DNA of 64,000 bases from Sorghum bicolor (taxonomy: Eukaryota; Streptophyta; Magnoliopsida; Poales; Poaceae), in the NCBI RefSeq assembly GCF_000003195.3, contig NC_012871.2, positions 63,913,802 through 63,977,801 on the forward strand. Direction: 5' to 3'. Below the pieces are notes generated by a model. That model worked only from the letters and a program-made list of their open reading frames with translations, was not told the DNA's origin and did not search any database. Made by a program: the position numbers and the translations under genes. Shown here piece by piece: positions 23,689-36,229 of this stretch. Every line of letters starts with the position of its first letter. The stretch's first letter is position 1.

Positions 23689-24895
23689 ACTACTCAGATG
23701 ATCTACAAGATCAGAACCGAAAAAACCCTAACCCTACCCTGCCGCAAAAGATAAAGCTTCTTCGGTTTTCTTCCGGTTTCTTGTTGCACTACTTGAAGAG
23801 GACGGCAGCAGGCAGCTATAACGGATTCAAGAACGAAATGATTTGACAAAAAGGGTTTTGATAAGGAGCCGCTAGCTATAGGCGACGACAGGAGGAGGAG
23901 GAAGAACACACTGCACACACGGCAGCTCGCTAGCTCGCTCCCCAGCTGCTGGTTAAACTTTCCTTGCCCTTTCTGAGATATCTGGGGTGTTTTTTCACGC
24001 AAGAGGGGCAGAGATATAGGGGGGCCGCCAGCGCCATGAGGGCGGGCTTGACGAGCGAGCGCGAGACGCCTTGGAGAAGCTTTTACCTACCAGGGGTCGT
24101 GAGCTACAAGCTGCTGTGGCGGGCCGCCGGGCCGGGTGTGTGTGTGTGCATGCGTCGTCGCATGTCGCGCGCGTCTTGTTCCACGCGCTCGCCGTTGTAG
24201 CTTTCAACTCGCCGTGTCATCTTCATCGCAACAGTGCCCCAGGGATATGACCGTACGTCGTACTAGCCAGTAGTCTGCAGTACGCCACGCCTTTTCATGG
24301 CCGCGCCATTTCTTGCTAGCTGCTAGTAGTCAATTTAATTTATTATGAGATATATAATTATTGGTTAATATAATATATATACTCTTTCATATATAGCTTC
24401 GATTGAGCTGTACCCATGCAGCTCAATAGCTTGCAGCAGTTAACAATTGCATTCTATCTATATATATATGGAGCTCAGCTCACCGGCCGTGTGTGTTCAA
24501 AATAATAAACATCACGTAAGTATGTTCTGGCTATTAGCTGCCATAGATTTTTGCCGTTTGCATGTGCATATACCAAATGATCAATTATCTAGCTGAGTCC
24601 CATACTCCCATCACTCAATTGGTCGTACGAAATCCACGACAAAATTACCTCTTGAAAACTGAACGCGTTACGAAATCCTTGACAAAAAATCAACTCATCA
24701 TTTGACCTAGAAAAGAAATATAGGCAAAACTACCGCAGGGAGATAACACACACATACATACGTATACGCAAGTATAGCCGCTATCTGAACAGAATTTCAT
24801 AACGGAAGTCAATAGTACATGTACCATTTCGACCGATTGCAACGTAACTGAATTAGTTTACATATATATACTCCGAGTGGAGAGGTTATACAAAC
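23689..24895 (-). promoter_or_regulatory. NAC 5' UTR and upstream region
   Basis: Sequence upstream of the NAC start. The part nearest the ATG (23689-24000) is probably 5' UTR. Beyond it are a GC-rich block (24000-24200) and AT-rich sequence with TATATA runs (24360-24480). No specific promoter element can be assigned. Confidence 0.4.
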
Positions 24896-25230
24896 TTAAT
24901 TACAAAGGATTGGACACGGAATTTTGAAACACCTGGCGATAGATGGACGCGGCAACGAAGAGAGACCGAGCAGCAGTACTCGAGCACAGCAAAACTCTAG
25001 CAGCAAACCGCATTGGAAAAACAAAACAGGACACGTGCGGGGTGGGCCCGGGCTCCAGATACGGCCACGTCCGCAGGGGCCCGCGCTCCCCTTGACCCGG
25101 CCGGGCCGGGGTAGTAGGAGAGGAGGAGCGGCAGTCAGGCAGGGGCGCCGGGCCTGGGTTCCCTGTGACCCCAACCAACGCGTAGAAAACAAATTGCAGC
25201 AGCAAACTGTTGAGCACTTCACAGTCATCT
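24896..25230. other. GC-rich island, no gene assigned
   Basis: A CpG-rich patch (25020-25160) with an ACACGTGC G-box-like core and CCGGCCGGGCCGGGG. Two overlapping minus-strand frames of 110-113 codons show no family likeness and read as compositional shadows. Confidence 0.35.
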
Positions 25231-26810
25231 ACACAGTACAAGCCTACTCTAGGATTATTCCCTTGCGTTATTGTTCACTTTGTAGCTAGCTCGTGGTGTC
25301 TTTTCCTTTGGTCTTCCTTAATCATTGGCACAGAAATGGCTAGTTGCTGTTTGTGGCACAATTTGAATTTTGTGGATTCAGACAAAGAGTTGAGCCGGCC
25401 TGTTTGTTCTTTGTAATAAAAAATCGAGAATTTTCGTTTCCTTTTGCAATTGGCGCATGCAGTTTGTTATGATACTAGTAATCCTTAAGGCTCGGCAACT
25501 CAAAGATCATGTGTGGTTAGTGCCTTAATGGGACTTGAATTGTGCCCATTAGCAGAGGGATGCAGGAGTGGCAAGCACCATGTTGATCAGCTCAAAGGTT
25601 GGAAACAGAGTATACCAAACTGTCATCGATCTTGTCCACTTGAAAGACAGAAAGACACTACCTTGCATTGTGGCAGTCCATCAGACTGATTCAGGTCTTG
25701 TGAATATCAAGACAATGACAGCAGGATGCAATCTTGACTGAGGGGTGTAGTATATAGGAGGACAGCAATTCAAGCAGGACGGTTGGCTTGGCCAAAAGGC
25801 ACAGGTTCTAATAACCTGAATATTAGTCATCACTCACATGCCACAGCAGTACAGCACCTCAGATTATTCCCTTAAAAACAGTTCTTCTTTAATATTCTTG
25901 CCTAAATCTAGGGCTCTTGTTCATGTTGACCACCCAAATTGCAGTGCTCTCTGAGTCTGACCAGTTCTGTCATACTTATATTCGTTCAGAAAAAAAATAC
26001 CCGGTTTTGTCATGTTTAGGCCCTCTCATTTTCTTTGCACTAAATTGTCCGGGGGTGCAGACACTGATAGTTGAGTAGAGCTGAATATCTGTACATTGAC
26101 TAAATCTCTGCTGAAAGATACTGGTTTTGGTTGTGTCTGGAGTTTCTGAATTTCTTGTAGCAATAACTAATAACTCAAGCGATCGGATCATTAAACGCCT
26201 GAAGTAAGTAACCTGTTTCTCTTAATGAACCATGCGTGGTTCTCATGGGTATAATCAAAGCAACATGCAGCGGTCTGAGAAGACTGGTTGCTGCCTGCCT
26301 ACGAACAACTATTGATATTACTGTTCTCTGAAAATGGCCCCATGAAAATAAAGTTGAGGAATTGATGATTCGAAAAGGTTGGTTGCTGATGTTATTGCAT
26401 TGGAGTGTGATTAACAGGAATAGGTAAAAGTTCTTGTGGGCCAAAATCCCTCTTGGTTTTCTTTCCAGGTTTGATCATTTCCTAAGTTTAGGATTGGTTT
26501 CTTGTGGGTTCAGTTTTCTCGCCCTCTCTTGGCATATCCTGAGCTGCAGCTTCACTGTCATTGAAGATAAAATATGACAACATGGTGCAACTTGTATTTG
26601 CTCCCAGGACTGGCTGCTATGAACCTTGAAAATGTACTTGACTATGGAAAAATCTGGGCCCAACTTTGCAAAATGCAAATCAGGCAGTTCAACAAAAAGG
26701 CATTTTTTTTATGGACGGCTTCTTCTTTTGGGCTCACCACGTGAGGTGCACAACATTGTCAACTCAGAATAACGCTGGATTCTTCGCTGCTCCAACCATT
26801 TTAATTCATA
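25231..26810. other. Intergenic, no gene seen
   Basis: AT-rich sequence without convincing open frames or recognisable repeats. Confidence 0.5.
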
Positions 26811-27012
26811 CTTTCCCATTCTAAACTGTAGGTTGTTTTAGCTTCGTTTTGGGTTAAATTTATCTAACTTTGACTAAATTTGTAGAAACAATGCACAAAC
26901 ATCTACATATTAAACTAGATTCGTAGACGTTAATATATTTTTCTATGAGCTTGGTTAAATTTATTTGACTTAATAACAAAACTAAATGACCTACACTTTA
27001 GAGTGGAGGGAG
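26811..27012. mobile_element. Stowaway-like MITE, followed by a second decayed copy
   Basis: Starts CTTTCCCATTCTAAACTGTA after TA (26809-26810). It ends with the mirrored CTACACTTTAGAGTGGAGGGAG before TA (27013-27014). The next 210 bases (to about 27230) look like another decayed Stowaway, with only a right end (AACAAACGGAGTA) preserved. Confidence 0.65.
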
Positions 27013-27284
27013 TATTTGTTTTAGCTTTAACATAAGTCAAACCATTCTAACTTTGATCAGTTTATTAGAAAATTATATAAACATTTACAAGTTTAAACAT
27101 TTTATGAATACTAATTTGTTGTAGTCTCCTAGATGTTTGTCCATTTTTTTCTATAAATTTGGGCAAATTCAAAAAAATCTTGACTTTGGAGAAATTTAAG
27201 GTGAACTATGATTTCGAACAAACGGAGTAATTTTCTGTGTTGATTTATTGATGTTCAGATTTTCCTTTTTGAGAAATTGGATTT

Positions 27285-27560
27285 GACAGAAATTCCAAGT
27301 TGACCGGACCCCTGTCCGCACCCGAACTTCACACTCCGACCGAACCAATTCGCATCCCAACCCCACCGCGCGCGTCCATGCCCCCACTGCCCCAGCGCCG
27401 GCGGGCTCCCTCGCCGGACGCGTCGGGCGGAGCCACCGGCGGAGCCAGGCTCGCTGTGGAGCAAGCCTCTGGCCCGTGAGAAGCATGTCTCCGCAGGAGG
27501 CACGGCAGCGCGCCCTGGTAGATTGCAACGGCGGAAAGGTGCGCGGTCTCCGCTGCCGGC
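27285..27560. other. CpG-rich block in a gene-poor region
   Basis: A sharp rise in GC (CGCGCGCGTCCATGCCCCC, GCCGGACGCGTCGGGCGGAG) within otherwise AT-rich DNA. It resembles a grass first exon or promoter, with a possible plus-strand donor (GGAAAGGTGCGCG) near 27537. No downstream coding exon was found. It could be a non-coding transcript start or a captured fragment. Confidence 0.35.
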
Positions 27561-27627
27561 CTGCCACTATTGTTGGTGGTGGGCAGATTGCAATGTTTCT
27601 ATTTCGCTGTAGAAAGGGTAGCACTTT

Positions 27628-27936
27628 GTGATTTTGTTACGGCTTATTATAAGCAATCTGCATCTTTTGACTACTCGTAGGATTTGTGTAAGTTGTAATG
27701 CCCTATGGCTTAGTGTAGGATTCGGCTTTTCCAACTGCACTGCCCTATGGCTTACTGTGGGATTCAGCTTTCACTCCGTGATTTTGTTAGGGCTTACTAT
27801 AAGCAATCTCTTCATCTTTTGATTACTCGTAGACCAGAAGGGATTTGTGTAAGTTGTAATGCCCTATGGCTTAGTGTAGGATTGGGCTTTTCCAACTGCA
27901 CTGCCCTATGGCTTACTGTAGGATTCAGCTTTTCCA
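27628..27936. repeat. 150-bp tandem duplication with internal subrepeats
   Basis: Two adjacent copies start GTGATTTTGTTA at 27628 and 27778. The second carries a small insertion (ACCAGAAGG). Inside each copy the motif TGCCCTATGGCTTA occurs twice, followed by GTGTAGGATTCGG or a variant, so there is a second level of duplication. Confidence 0.85.
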
Positions 27937-30900
27937 AATGCACTGTTTAATTAATAACGCCCAATTTTCACAAGCGTTACAGGTCAAAAAATTGTGCAGG
28001 AATGTTAGTTTGGTTGAAAAATCCTTTTTGAGTATCATCCTGTCATCGCTATGCCACCACTAACAAATTGTCGTTAGCGAAACTCCGCATCTGGCAAACC
28101 AACCCTTTGACATTAGTAAGATTGGTTTCAATGAATCACCCATTACTTGTGATGCACTTCAGCAGCAGAAAGTACATGGAAGCTTTGTACCACCATCAAT
28201 CTTTCCGCAGCCAAAATCTGCAATTCTCCACACGTATGGATATCTTCCATTGAAACTGCACACCTAAAAGGGGGCCAGGATGTTACATTTTAGTTGACTG
28301 CTTTGCATGATAGGAATGTCTGTGAAACTTGTTCAAACCCAGTCATTGCAAAAACCTTGATAGGATAAGAATGGTGTGGATGAATACATTTTTTCTCATT
28401 GCTTCATATAGGTTTCAAAAAGGAGTCTGATGGTAGTTGCAATAACCATGTTAATCTTCAGATCATCTCGAATTCATTTAGGATTTTGAATATTTTATCA
28501 AGCCATTTAAGATTTTTACTATGCAGGAGGTTATTGTGCTGTTCCATTTGGCTGAGTATGGAAGTTAATGGTGGTTGAGTGCAAGAAAAGAAATATAACT
28601 AACACTGCAAAGATCAAGGGATATAGAAACAGAGCTAATTGCCACTAGTGATGAAAACAGTCTCATGACTCGTGAAAGGTAGCTTCTACCTCCCTCATCT
28701 ATTATATGCTTTCCTGGAAGACTGCTAACAGGCGGAAAGCTTCAAAGATCATGTTCACATTGCCGTATCCCATCATAATCAGCGATGTCCTTGTAGAATT
28801 ACGTGAGGAGCGTGGACATTGGACTATATTATAGTTGGAAGCTTCATGTTTAATCCTTTTACTTAATCCAACGTGATGCTGTCTTGTAGAAGGAAATTCT
28901 CATTTGTCGATGTCAAATGATCGCAAGAGTTTCTTGTGGCTGGCGCCATGGTGTGTCCCAGGTTCAGGGTGCTTTTGTGTTTTGTGTGACAGTTTTGGGT
29001 CGTAGTTGGTGTTTCTTGGTGTCTAAACATGGGGTGGCTGTAACATTTTAAATTTATTCCTTATTGAATGAAGAGGCAGAGCTCCTGACCTCCTGCCATC
29101 TGTGTGACAGATAGAGTCGTAGGTTGCAGTTTCTATTTTTTTTAAGTATATATCACTGGAATATAGTTTGAATAGTGGTCTTTTGCAGTGCCGATTTCGT
29201 AGTACATTGAGCTATTCTAGTTGCCCAAATAATTGTATTTTGTTCAAAAGAAGAAGGAAAAGGGTGCTCATGCGACTCACCATAATAGATTCTTTTTTTT
29301 TTTTTTTTTTTGCATGCTGAGGTGCTAATGGCTATGAGGTGTTGCATTGTTGACCCCACTGCCTATGGAAACACATAATCATGTATAACTTCTTTTATGT
29401 AGCTTCTCAGCATAGGATTCTGCCCATTTTACATTTTGAACATTGACTACAAATTTTGTATACAATAGCAATTTTTTTTATATGGCTCAATGAATTCAGC
29501 AGTTATGATCCAAACCTTTTGGGCATCTGCTTAAAGCATCTGTGGCAAGCCAGCAAGCAGCAGTGGTGCAGAATTTACTGGACCAGTTAGAGATATGACA
29601 TTATTTTGGACAAAGTGTTATGAAATTTAATTTGTGTTCCTGGAATGACAAACGTAATTTGAACTCGTTGAATCAGCTGAAACCTTGTTACAATAGGTGG
29701 TTGAATTTTCAGAATATTTCTCATTTGAGTTGCTTCACCTGATTCTGGACGTGATTTTTTTTTTGGTTGTTGTTGTTGTTGAGAGAAATGATTTTTTTGT
29801 CAATAGGAAAAGCATTGGTATAGTACTCTAGCAAAAACAAGAAAGATTCAGTTGGGCTGCATATTGTTATTATTGATATTAATTTTATGTTGTACATATT
29901 ATTTAGTTCTAATCTATTGCTTGCCTTAAACACTAGTGACAGCTGTCAGTTCTTTTTTAAAGCTTGCATTTGGTGGCCTAATAATTGATCAGCCAACTAA
30001 ATAACTTTCTATCTTCAGCTTGATGGTCACTGCTTGCTGACTAGTTTCAGACTGTTGGGTGCTCTAAGGGCAGCAAGAGGGCTTCTCTAGAAAGTGAGGT
30101 ACAGACTTAAGACAACCTCCCATTCCTGATCAGGTAATATATCAATCTTTTGCTTCTGCTGGTGGAATTAGTTTGTATCATGTATGATTGATTTATGCTA
30201 ATGTCAAAAGCTCCTTATAACAATTTAATGTTCATGTCTTTTAGTTAAATGTGAAATATATATTTTTGTTTACAATGAGTTTGTAAACTCAAGATGAATA
30301 GTGTCTTGCTCAAGGGCGGAACTTCTTCATATCTGTTTTGTGTAGCCACATCTTAAACGAAGGAAGTTCTGATGTTACTTAAACTCCAAAAGAACAAATC
30401 AATGTGCTTGGATTTCGGAAACGTCTTGGCAGTTTTCTGACAATAGAATAGTTGCAATTCGATAATTCACCAATATCTTGGATTGATGCCAACTTGGATA
30501 CAGTTACTCTAGTATGGTACCTTTGCTGGACACATTCTTCAGTGGTTTTATAATTTAAACTATTCAATCTTGTGCCTTGAATTTTTTGCTGGAAAAGATG
30601 AAATATAATTGAAATTTTGTCAGTAGGAGCAGTTTGTATTTGGTGCCTATCATGGTGCAAGCACATTTTCTAATTTTTTGGTTATTCTTAAGGAACATGT
30701 GTTAATTAAAAAAAATCCTTTTGAAGTAAAACAAAGTGAACTGACAACCAAGGGATTAAATGTAGGTACTCAGATAGTCAGGTCTATGCTTACAGAAAAA
30801 AACATCACAGAAGCCTAAGATCTAGACTTGTGGTGGAGGCACAAAATGACTATCTCTGTTTCTGGAAGTTTTAACAAACCTGTACAAATATCAAGAAAAA

Positions 30901-33394
30901 AATGAACGTTCAGATTGTTGACACTCAAAATTTTAAATGATTTTCTCTGTTTCAGTATCATTTTCTTACCTGTTCAAATTGGAGCAAAATTTTACATTTG
31001 TAAAAAAGAAATGAGATCCTCATCTTCTGGATTCAAACATTTGAAGCTGTTCCCCATCCATCTGGATGCACATCAATGGAAAGTATGGTTACTTTCCTCT
31101 GCATTTTGAACTTTCATATTTTGTGCCAGTAGACATACTATACCGCGAATGGTTCAAAGGCAATCCAACCATTTTCTCAAGGTAACCATGTGCACAGCAA
31201 AACCTTAACGACTCATCTATTCTTGCAATCGACAATTATTTTTGGGTAGTTGCCCCCTGATCTGCAGCAGTAATGTGTAGATAAGTTCCAATCTTTAGTG
31301 AAAGATCTTTCTGCAAAATTAAAAAAGGTTTACTTGTGAAGCACTTCATAATATGAAATTACACAGTGTCACGTTTGTGTTCACATCATTATTAAACTGG
31401 ATGCTAAAGACATTGCTGGAGTAAACTGCAGAGTAGGAACGGGCCTTAGCTGTGCTCTTTGAAGTTGAATAGATCAATACTGCGTCATTGATATGTGAGA
31501 GAGATTGACCCGTAACTACTCTTGGTGACTGATTGATGGAAACGCGTCAATTTGGGTTGCTGATAAACTTGTAATGTCATTCAATGTCAGTGTCCAAACA
31601 ACGACTAAATCAATTAATCCATTCACATCAAAGTTGTTTGTAAGAAACTTAGGCACGCAATCACTTATTGTCGACATCCTTACTCCATGACCAAGATTTG
31701 TTAGCTAAGCATTCATATATTCATAGCAGAACTAACTGGCCTATAAAATTACACATTCCACATTGGTCATCTGATTGGAAAATTGAAGTATGTAGCTAGA
31801 AGCTATATTTCTTCTAGATGAATTCACTCCACAGGCGTACAGTACCTTCCATGATTAAGAAAGATGGGTACAAGTTTGTTTTCTCCGTCACTACAAAGGA
31901 ATGCATATTTCTTGTATGTAATACTGTTTTGCTATCTTGTTTGATCCACATGCCACGAGTGTTGTTCCCACTGCACTTTGCTTGGTTAGAAGCTGCACTT
32001 GCAACAAAAACAACATTTCACAGCCACCAAGTAGCATTGTTTCTTACTATAAATGTTAATATCAGTTACTAGTGAAATATATGCCCTAAGTAATTGTAGG
32101 TATAATGCAGCTCTGCTCTGTTGTGGGGAGAGGGGTCAATCATCTCTCTTGTTCAATGGTACACTCACTGTTGTAGCAATTGAAGCATTCTGGAAGTATG
32201 GAAGCTAGTGTCTGTCGCTTCAGATTTCAGAATGTCGTTTAATTGAGTCTCCTGCTCTGGGTATAATTTCTAGGTGTTCTGTATATGAACCCCTTCAAAC
32301 AGGAACAAAGAAGAAACTGAAACTAGAGTTTGTATAATTTTCATCTTCCTGATTTAGAATTGTACATATAAACTGAAAGGTGTTCCTTCACACCTTCTGT
32401 TAAGAAATTTTCAGTTTTCACAATCGGTACAATTGGCTCAGATTTTATCATAGAAGCACAGGTGCCTTTATAAGTATCCAAATAGTTTGTCCTGCCTAGG
32501 ATCTAATTGGTATTGCTACATTTTTTACCTGGTCCTGGTCTGGTTTCTTTGAACTTTACCTCATCTGATCTGCAAATATTGATTTATACTGTGGCCTTTG
32601 CATGCATAGAACATGCACACTATGTGCGGTTTCTTCAGAATGTGTTTATTGATTATAGTCTGTTTCTGACTTGATGGATCTTTTGTGTTGTCTAGACAAC
32701 TGTAATTCACAACTACGATTAACTAGGAAGTTAGATGAACCAATGACACAAGTTTTGCTTTGCAAAGCATCCTCTTGAATTTCTTGATTGCTGGGGAAAT
32801 ATTGTTCTGACTCATATTAGGCAAATTTATGCGATGAAAAGTTGGTTTTGTTGAAGAATTACACTTTTAATGTATTCAGATGACTAAATCCATATTTTTC
32901 TTCTGACAGGTATCGCTCGAGTGTGTAGGTTTTCCGGGATGCAGACAATGCATCAGTGATTAGACAGTGTCTTTGAAGCCAATGCTGCTAGGAGTTTCTA
33001 GTTTATCAACAGATTTCCTCTTAGTTGTTGATCACAGCAAGAAACGGCTGTCCTTGCTAGCTAGTCATTTCGCTTTTAGGTGTTCGTAGGTAAGAAAAAC
33101 ATGCATAGAATCAGGCATCTTGACACTTGTTAGACAGCAACAATGATGACATTGCCATTTGCTAGAGAACAATGTCAATGCGAACAAGAAAGCCAATTGT
33201 TTTTTGTTCAATAATTTTCCCATCTCGTATTCTTGGACAAAGGTTAACCTGCATTTGTGCTTCTGTCCTTCAGGCAGGAAAAACATGTCTCTGACCAAAC
33301 ATGACAAATCGCTTGGAGTGAGTGATTAGCGGAGAGGTAAGGTAAAGATATATGCTCACTCCAGCTAGTGCCAAAGACCAGCACCAATGTTTCC
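27937..33394. other. 5.4 kb gene-poor stretch
   Basis: AT-rich DNA with no family-like open frame on either strand. The text around 29000-29105 (ATTGAATGAAGAGGCAGAGC) resembles a LINE 3' tail, and a T20-type tract lies at 29291-29310. A long non-coding transcript cannot be excluded. Confidence 0.45.
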
Positions 33395-33614
33395 CTACGA
33401 GCTGCCATTCTGCCATTCACCTCAAGGCGTCGCAAAGGGGTTTCGATTCAATGTGCTTTCTCGTTAGTTGGATGATCTGGAAAGAACACAATGACAGAAC
33501 TTTGGACACCAGGCCACACCGGCGCTACATCTGGTGCACAAAATAGTGGAGGAAGCCAACGACTGGATCGGGGCAGGATATAGGCATCTACTGTCACTAA
33601 TAGGGTTTGGATGA
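33395..33614 (+). pseudogene. LINE reverse-transcriptase C-terminal fragment
   Basis: Plus-strand frames read GFDSMCFLVSWMIWKEHNDRT. After a one-base frame change they read HLVHKIVEEANDWIGAGYRH and then LLSLIGFG and a stop. This is the typical C-terminal end (zf-RVT region and beyond) of plant non-LTR retrotransposon ORF2. It is 5' truncated and frameshifted, hence dead. Confidence 0.75.
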
Positions 33615-34413
33615 TACTCACCACTGTTTTTTTGGGTTGAGTTTTGGGCTCACCTGCAGGTCGCAAACTACTAGTTTTGTTTTGTGTAATAGGAAGTTAG
33701 TTTTCTGGGTGAGGTGATGAGTTGGTTTGGTAATATGCCATTATCGTTCCGGACTTATCTATAACTACTATACTTTCTCTTAGAGAAATACGTGTCAATG
33801 GCACGGTCGAGAAAAATTCTGCCGTTGCGCTGGCTCGACCCGTTGTTTCTCGCAGGACACGAGGGGGTTGCTGTCGTTTTAAACTCATCTAGAGGCAATG
33901 TTCACCAAAACGCTAAACCGTTAACATGGAGCTATACGACCATTACCCGGGCTACATGGTAACATGGCCGACCAGCTACACGTACTAGTGAGTGTTAGAG
34001 TAATTGAACAGGCTGAGAAGACATAGAAAGCCGACCAGCTTCTTTCCATGATAATCACACCAACTATCAAGACTCGAAGAGACCCAACAAATCCGATAGA
34101 ATATGCTCTCACAGTTTGCACATCCGGTTATTATTAATCATCAAAACTCACCAAAACACATACTTGGGTTCTAGATCCTTTAACTAGACATAGAGATTAT
34201 TATATGCTAAGTACCATCAAAAGTAAGTGTTTTAGAAAATGGAACGCCTAGGACTATTGTGGGGAAAAAGAGCGGGGTGAGCTTTGGTTGAATCGGGGGT
34301 ATTTACTTGTTGGTACTGGATTCAAGAACGTTTCCCACAAAACATGAGCCTTTGTTTCAAAATTGAAAAAAAATATCATGCCTAAAATGGGAGATATTTT
34401 GTTTCTACATATA

Positions 34414-34656
34414 GGCCGTGTTTAGTTCCTCAACCAAAACATTTCGTTACACTGTAGTTTTTTCGTTTGTTTGTGGTAATTATTGTCCAACCATGGACTA
34501 ACTAGGCTCAAAAGATTTGTCTTGTCAATTTCGACCAAACTGTGTAATTAGTTTTTATTTTCACTTATATTTAATACTCCATGCATACGTCTAAAGATTC
34601 GATGTGACGGAGAATCTTGAAAAATTTTGGGTTTTTGGTAGGAAGTAAACAAGGCC
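34414..34656. mobile_element. GGCCTTGTTTAG-type Tourist-like MITE, ATA duplication
   Basis: A 243-bp copy from GGCCGTGTTTAGTTCC to GGAAGTAAACAAGGCC, with ATA target duplications at 34411-34413 and 34657-34659. Confidence 0.9.
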
Positions 34657-34929
34657 ATAAATTACTTTCTTCTGATTGTAAAACTTTTGATGTTAGAATG
34701 CTAATAGGTTCTACATTTAATTTGTAATTTAATTTTGTTAAGTAAAACAAGTCAATTAATTCATTAAAGCTATGTTTATACCATATAGTGTATCAATGGT
34801 CAATTATGAATAGAAGGTTCAGTTGGAACGATAATTATTTATTTCAAGCTATTTCGAATCTCTGTTAATCTTAGAAATAAATCAATTTTGTAGTGGTGAG
34901 ACAAAAAGAAAAATTAAAAAGAAAGTGCA

Positions 34930-35645
34930 GACAAAACAACAAGGAGATATTGAAACATCAATTTGAAACAGAGGATAGAGCTAGAGTTCATTTTCATAAT
35001 GGCATTAAGAAATGAAATCCTAAATGGTGCCTTACATCTTGGCAAAGCATAAATGTACTCATATTACAAATCTTGCTACAACAACTCGTTTTTATCAAAA
35101 GCTTGTGGTTTAGTTTTTAATGCAACAAGTCAAGAAAAAAGTTTATTAATTATTGGTGCAAAAGAAGAGTATCGGATTTAGTAAAATTAGTTGTAACAAG
35201 GTCTTGTTATCATTATTAATAAAAAGTGGTCCAATTGTATGCTAGTGAATTGATCGATTACCAAAACTAGACTTTCTAAATTTAGAGACTAAAGAGCAAA
35301 AGAAAAATGAGAAAATTCCAAAATCTTCCAAAACATAGATGCAAAAATTAAAGATAAATTTATCTACCTTGCAAAGATATCTCTATGGGATCAAATGTAT
35401 GATGAGGTTGCTTGGCACTGTCATCGTCCTTGACCGACCAACAAAAAAGAGTATATAGCCCTTCAGGAACATTCTATTTTGGGAATTCCTACTGTTTTTT
35501 TAGTTGATACAAATTGTGATCCAACTCTTATGAATATAATGATTTGTGCCAAGATGACACCTTTTTAAATTCAATTAATTATTAACATATTTATTTGCAA
35601 ATTTTTAGAGACGTTCTCTATATACATAAGAAATGGTCGATTAAG
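34930..35645 (+). pseudogene. rps2: Nuclear copy of plastid rps2 (NUPT), decayed
   Basis: The whole length of a plastid rps2 gene can be followed through many frameshifts. Recognisable stretches include NIKKWNPK-like and THITNLA(T/R)TTRF near the start, then NWSITKTRLS(K/Q)FRDLRA, and KF(Q/H)(N/H)LPK. Later come STLQRY, a VIVLDxQQK(E/R)Y-like block, LGIPT and LVDTNCDP, and RSLYIR near the end. rps2 encodes plastid 30S protein S2. About 716 bases match a gene of similar length. Point changes, small indels and in-frame stops are spread evenly, so the transfer is old. Plastid-like sequence may extend beyond 35645 toward the rps2-atpI spacer, but this was not resolved by eye. Confidence 0.8.
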
Positions 35646-36229
35646 AAGAATAGTTAATTCTTGAGGAACTGCATACATTTATAGGATTGGTTACTATTAT
35701 TTTGGTTTTGAACATATAAAATAAGGGGGTATTGATAGAGTTTATTGATACATATTATAATATATTGATATGATGTGATTTCTTGCCTTCTTGGTATCCT
35801 AAACATAAGATTAATACTTCGAGTTGCTGTGTTGAGAAAGAGATGTTTAATCAAAACAATTCCTTTTTTGAATTTCAACTTTTATCAAGGACACAATACA
35901 ATGTTAGTATCACAGATTATTTTGTCAATGCAAAAGGAATCACAAAACTATCAAGAAAAAGGACAGAAACTGGGGATATATTTGAGTGGGCCCAAAGTTA
36001 GCATAGGAACTCTGGGTGCCACCCTTTTTGGCCCAACAGTAACTAATTGGGAAGCCTTTAAGCCGAGGACGCGTACAGGCCCAGCCCATATTGAAGCCCA
36101 CTCTGTTGGTCTCACTGGCATCGTCCCATCTCCCTTGATTGAACCCTTTGGCCCACACGACAGCACAGCAGCCGGAGGAGCTAGGACAGGCGCGGCGGCG
36201 GCGGATAGGAAACTGAGGAAGCTAGAGCC
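35646..36229. other. Spacer and S16 promoter/5' UTR
   Basis: AT-rich to about 35980, possibly continuing the plastid insertion, then more GC-rich sequence leading to the S16 start. An open frame across the junction (35775-36290) is a chance extension and not a gene. Confidence 0.4.

Noticed and set aside
24896..25241. Two overlapping minus-strand frames of 110 and 113 codons
   Set aside because: Different frames of the same GC-rich block with no conserved motif; likely compositional.
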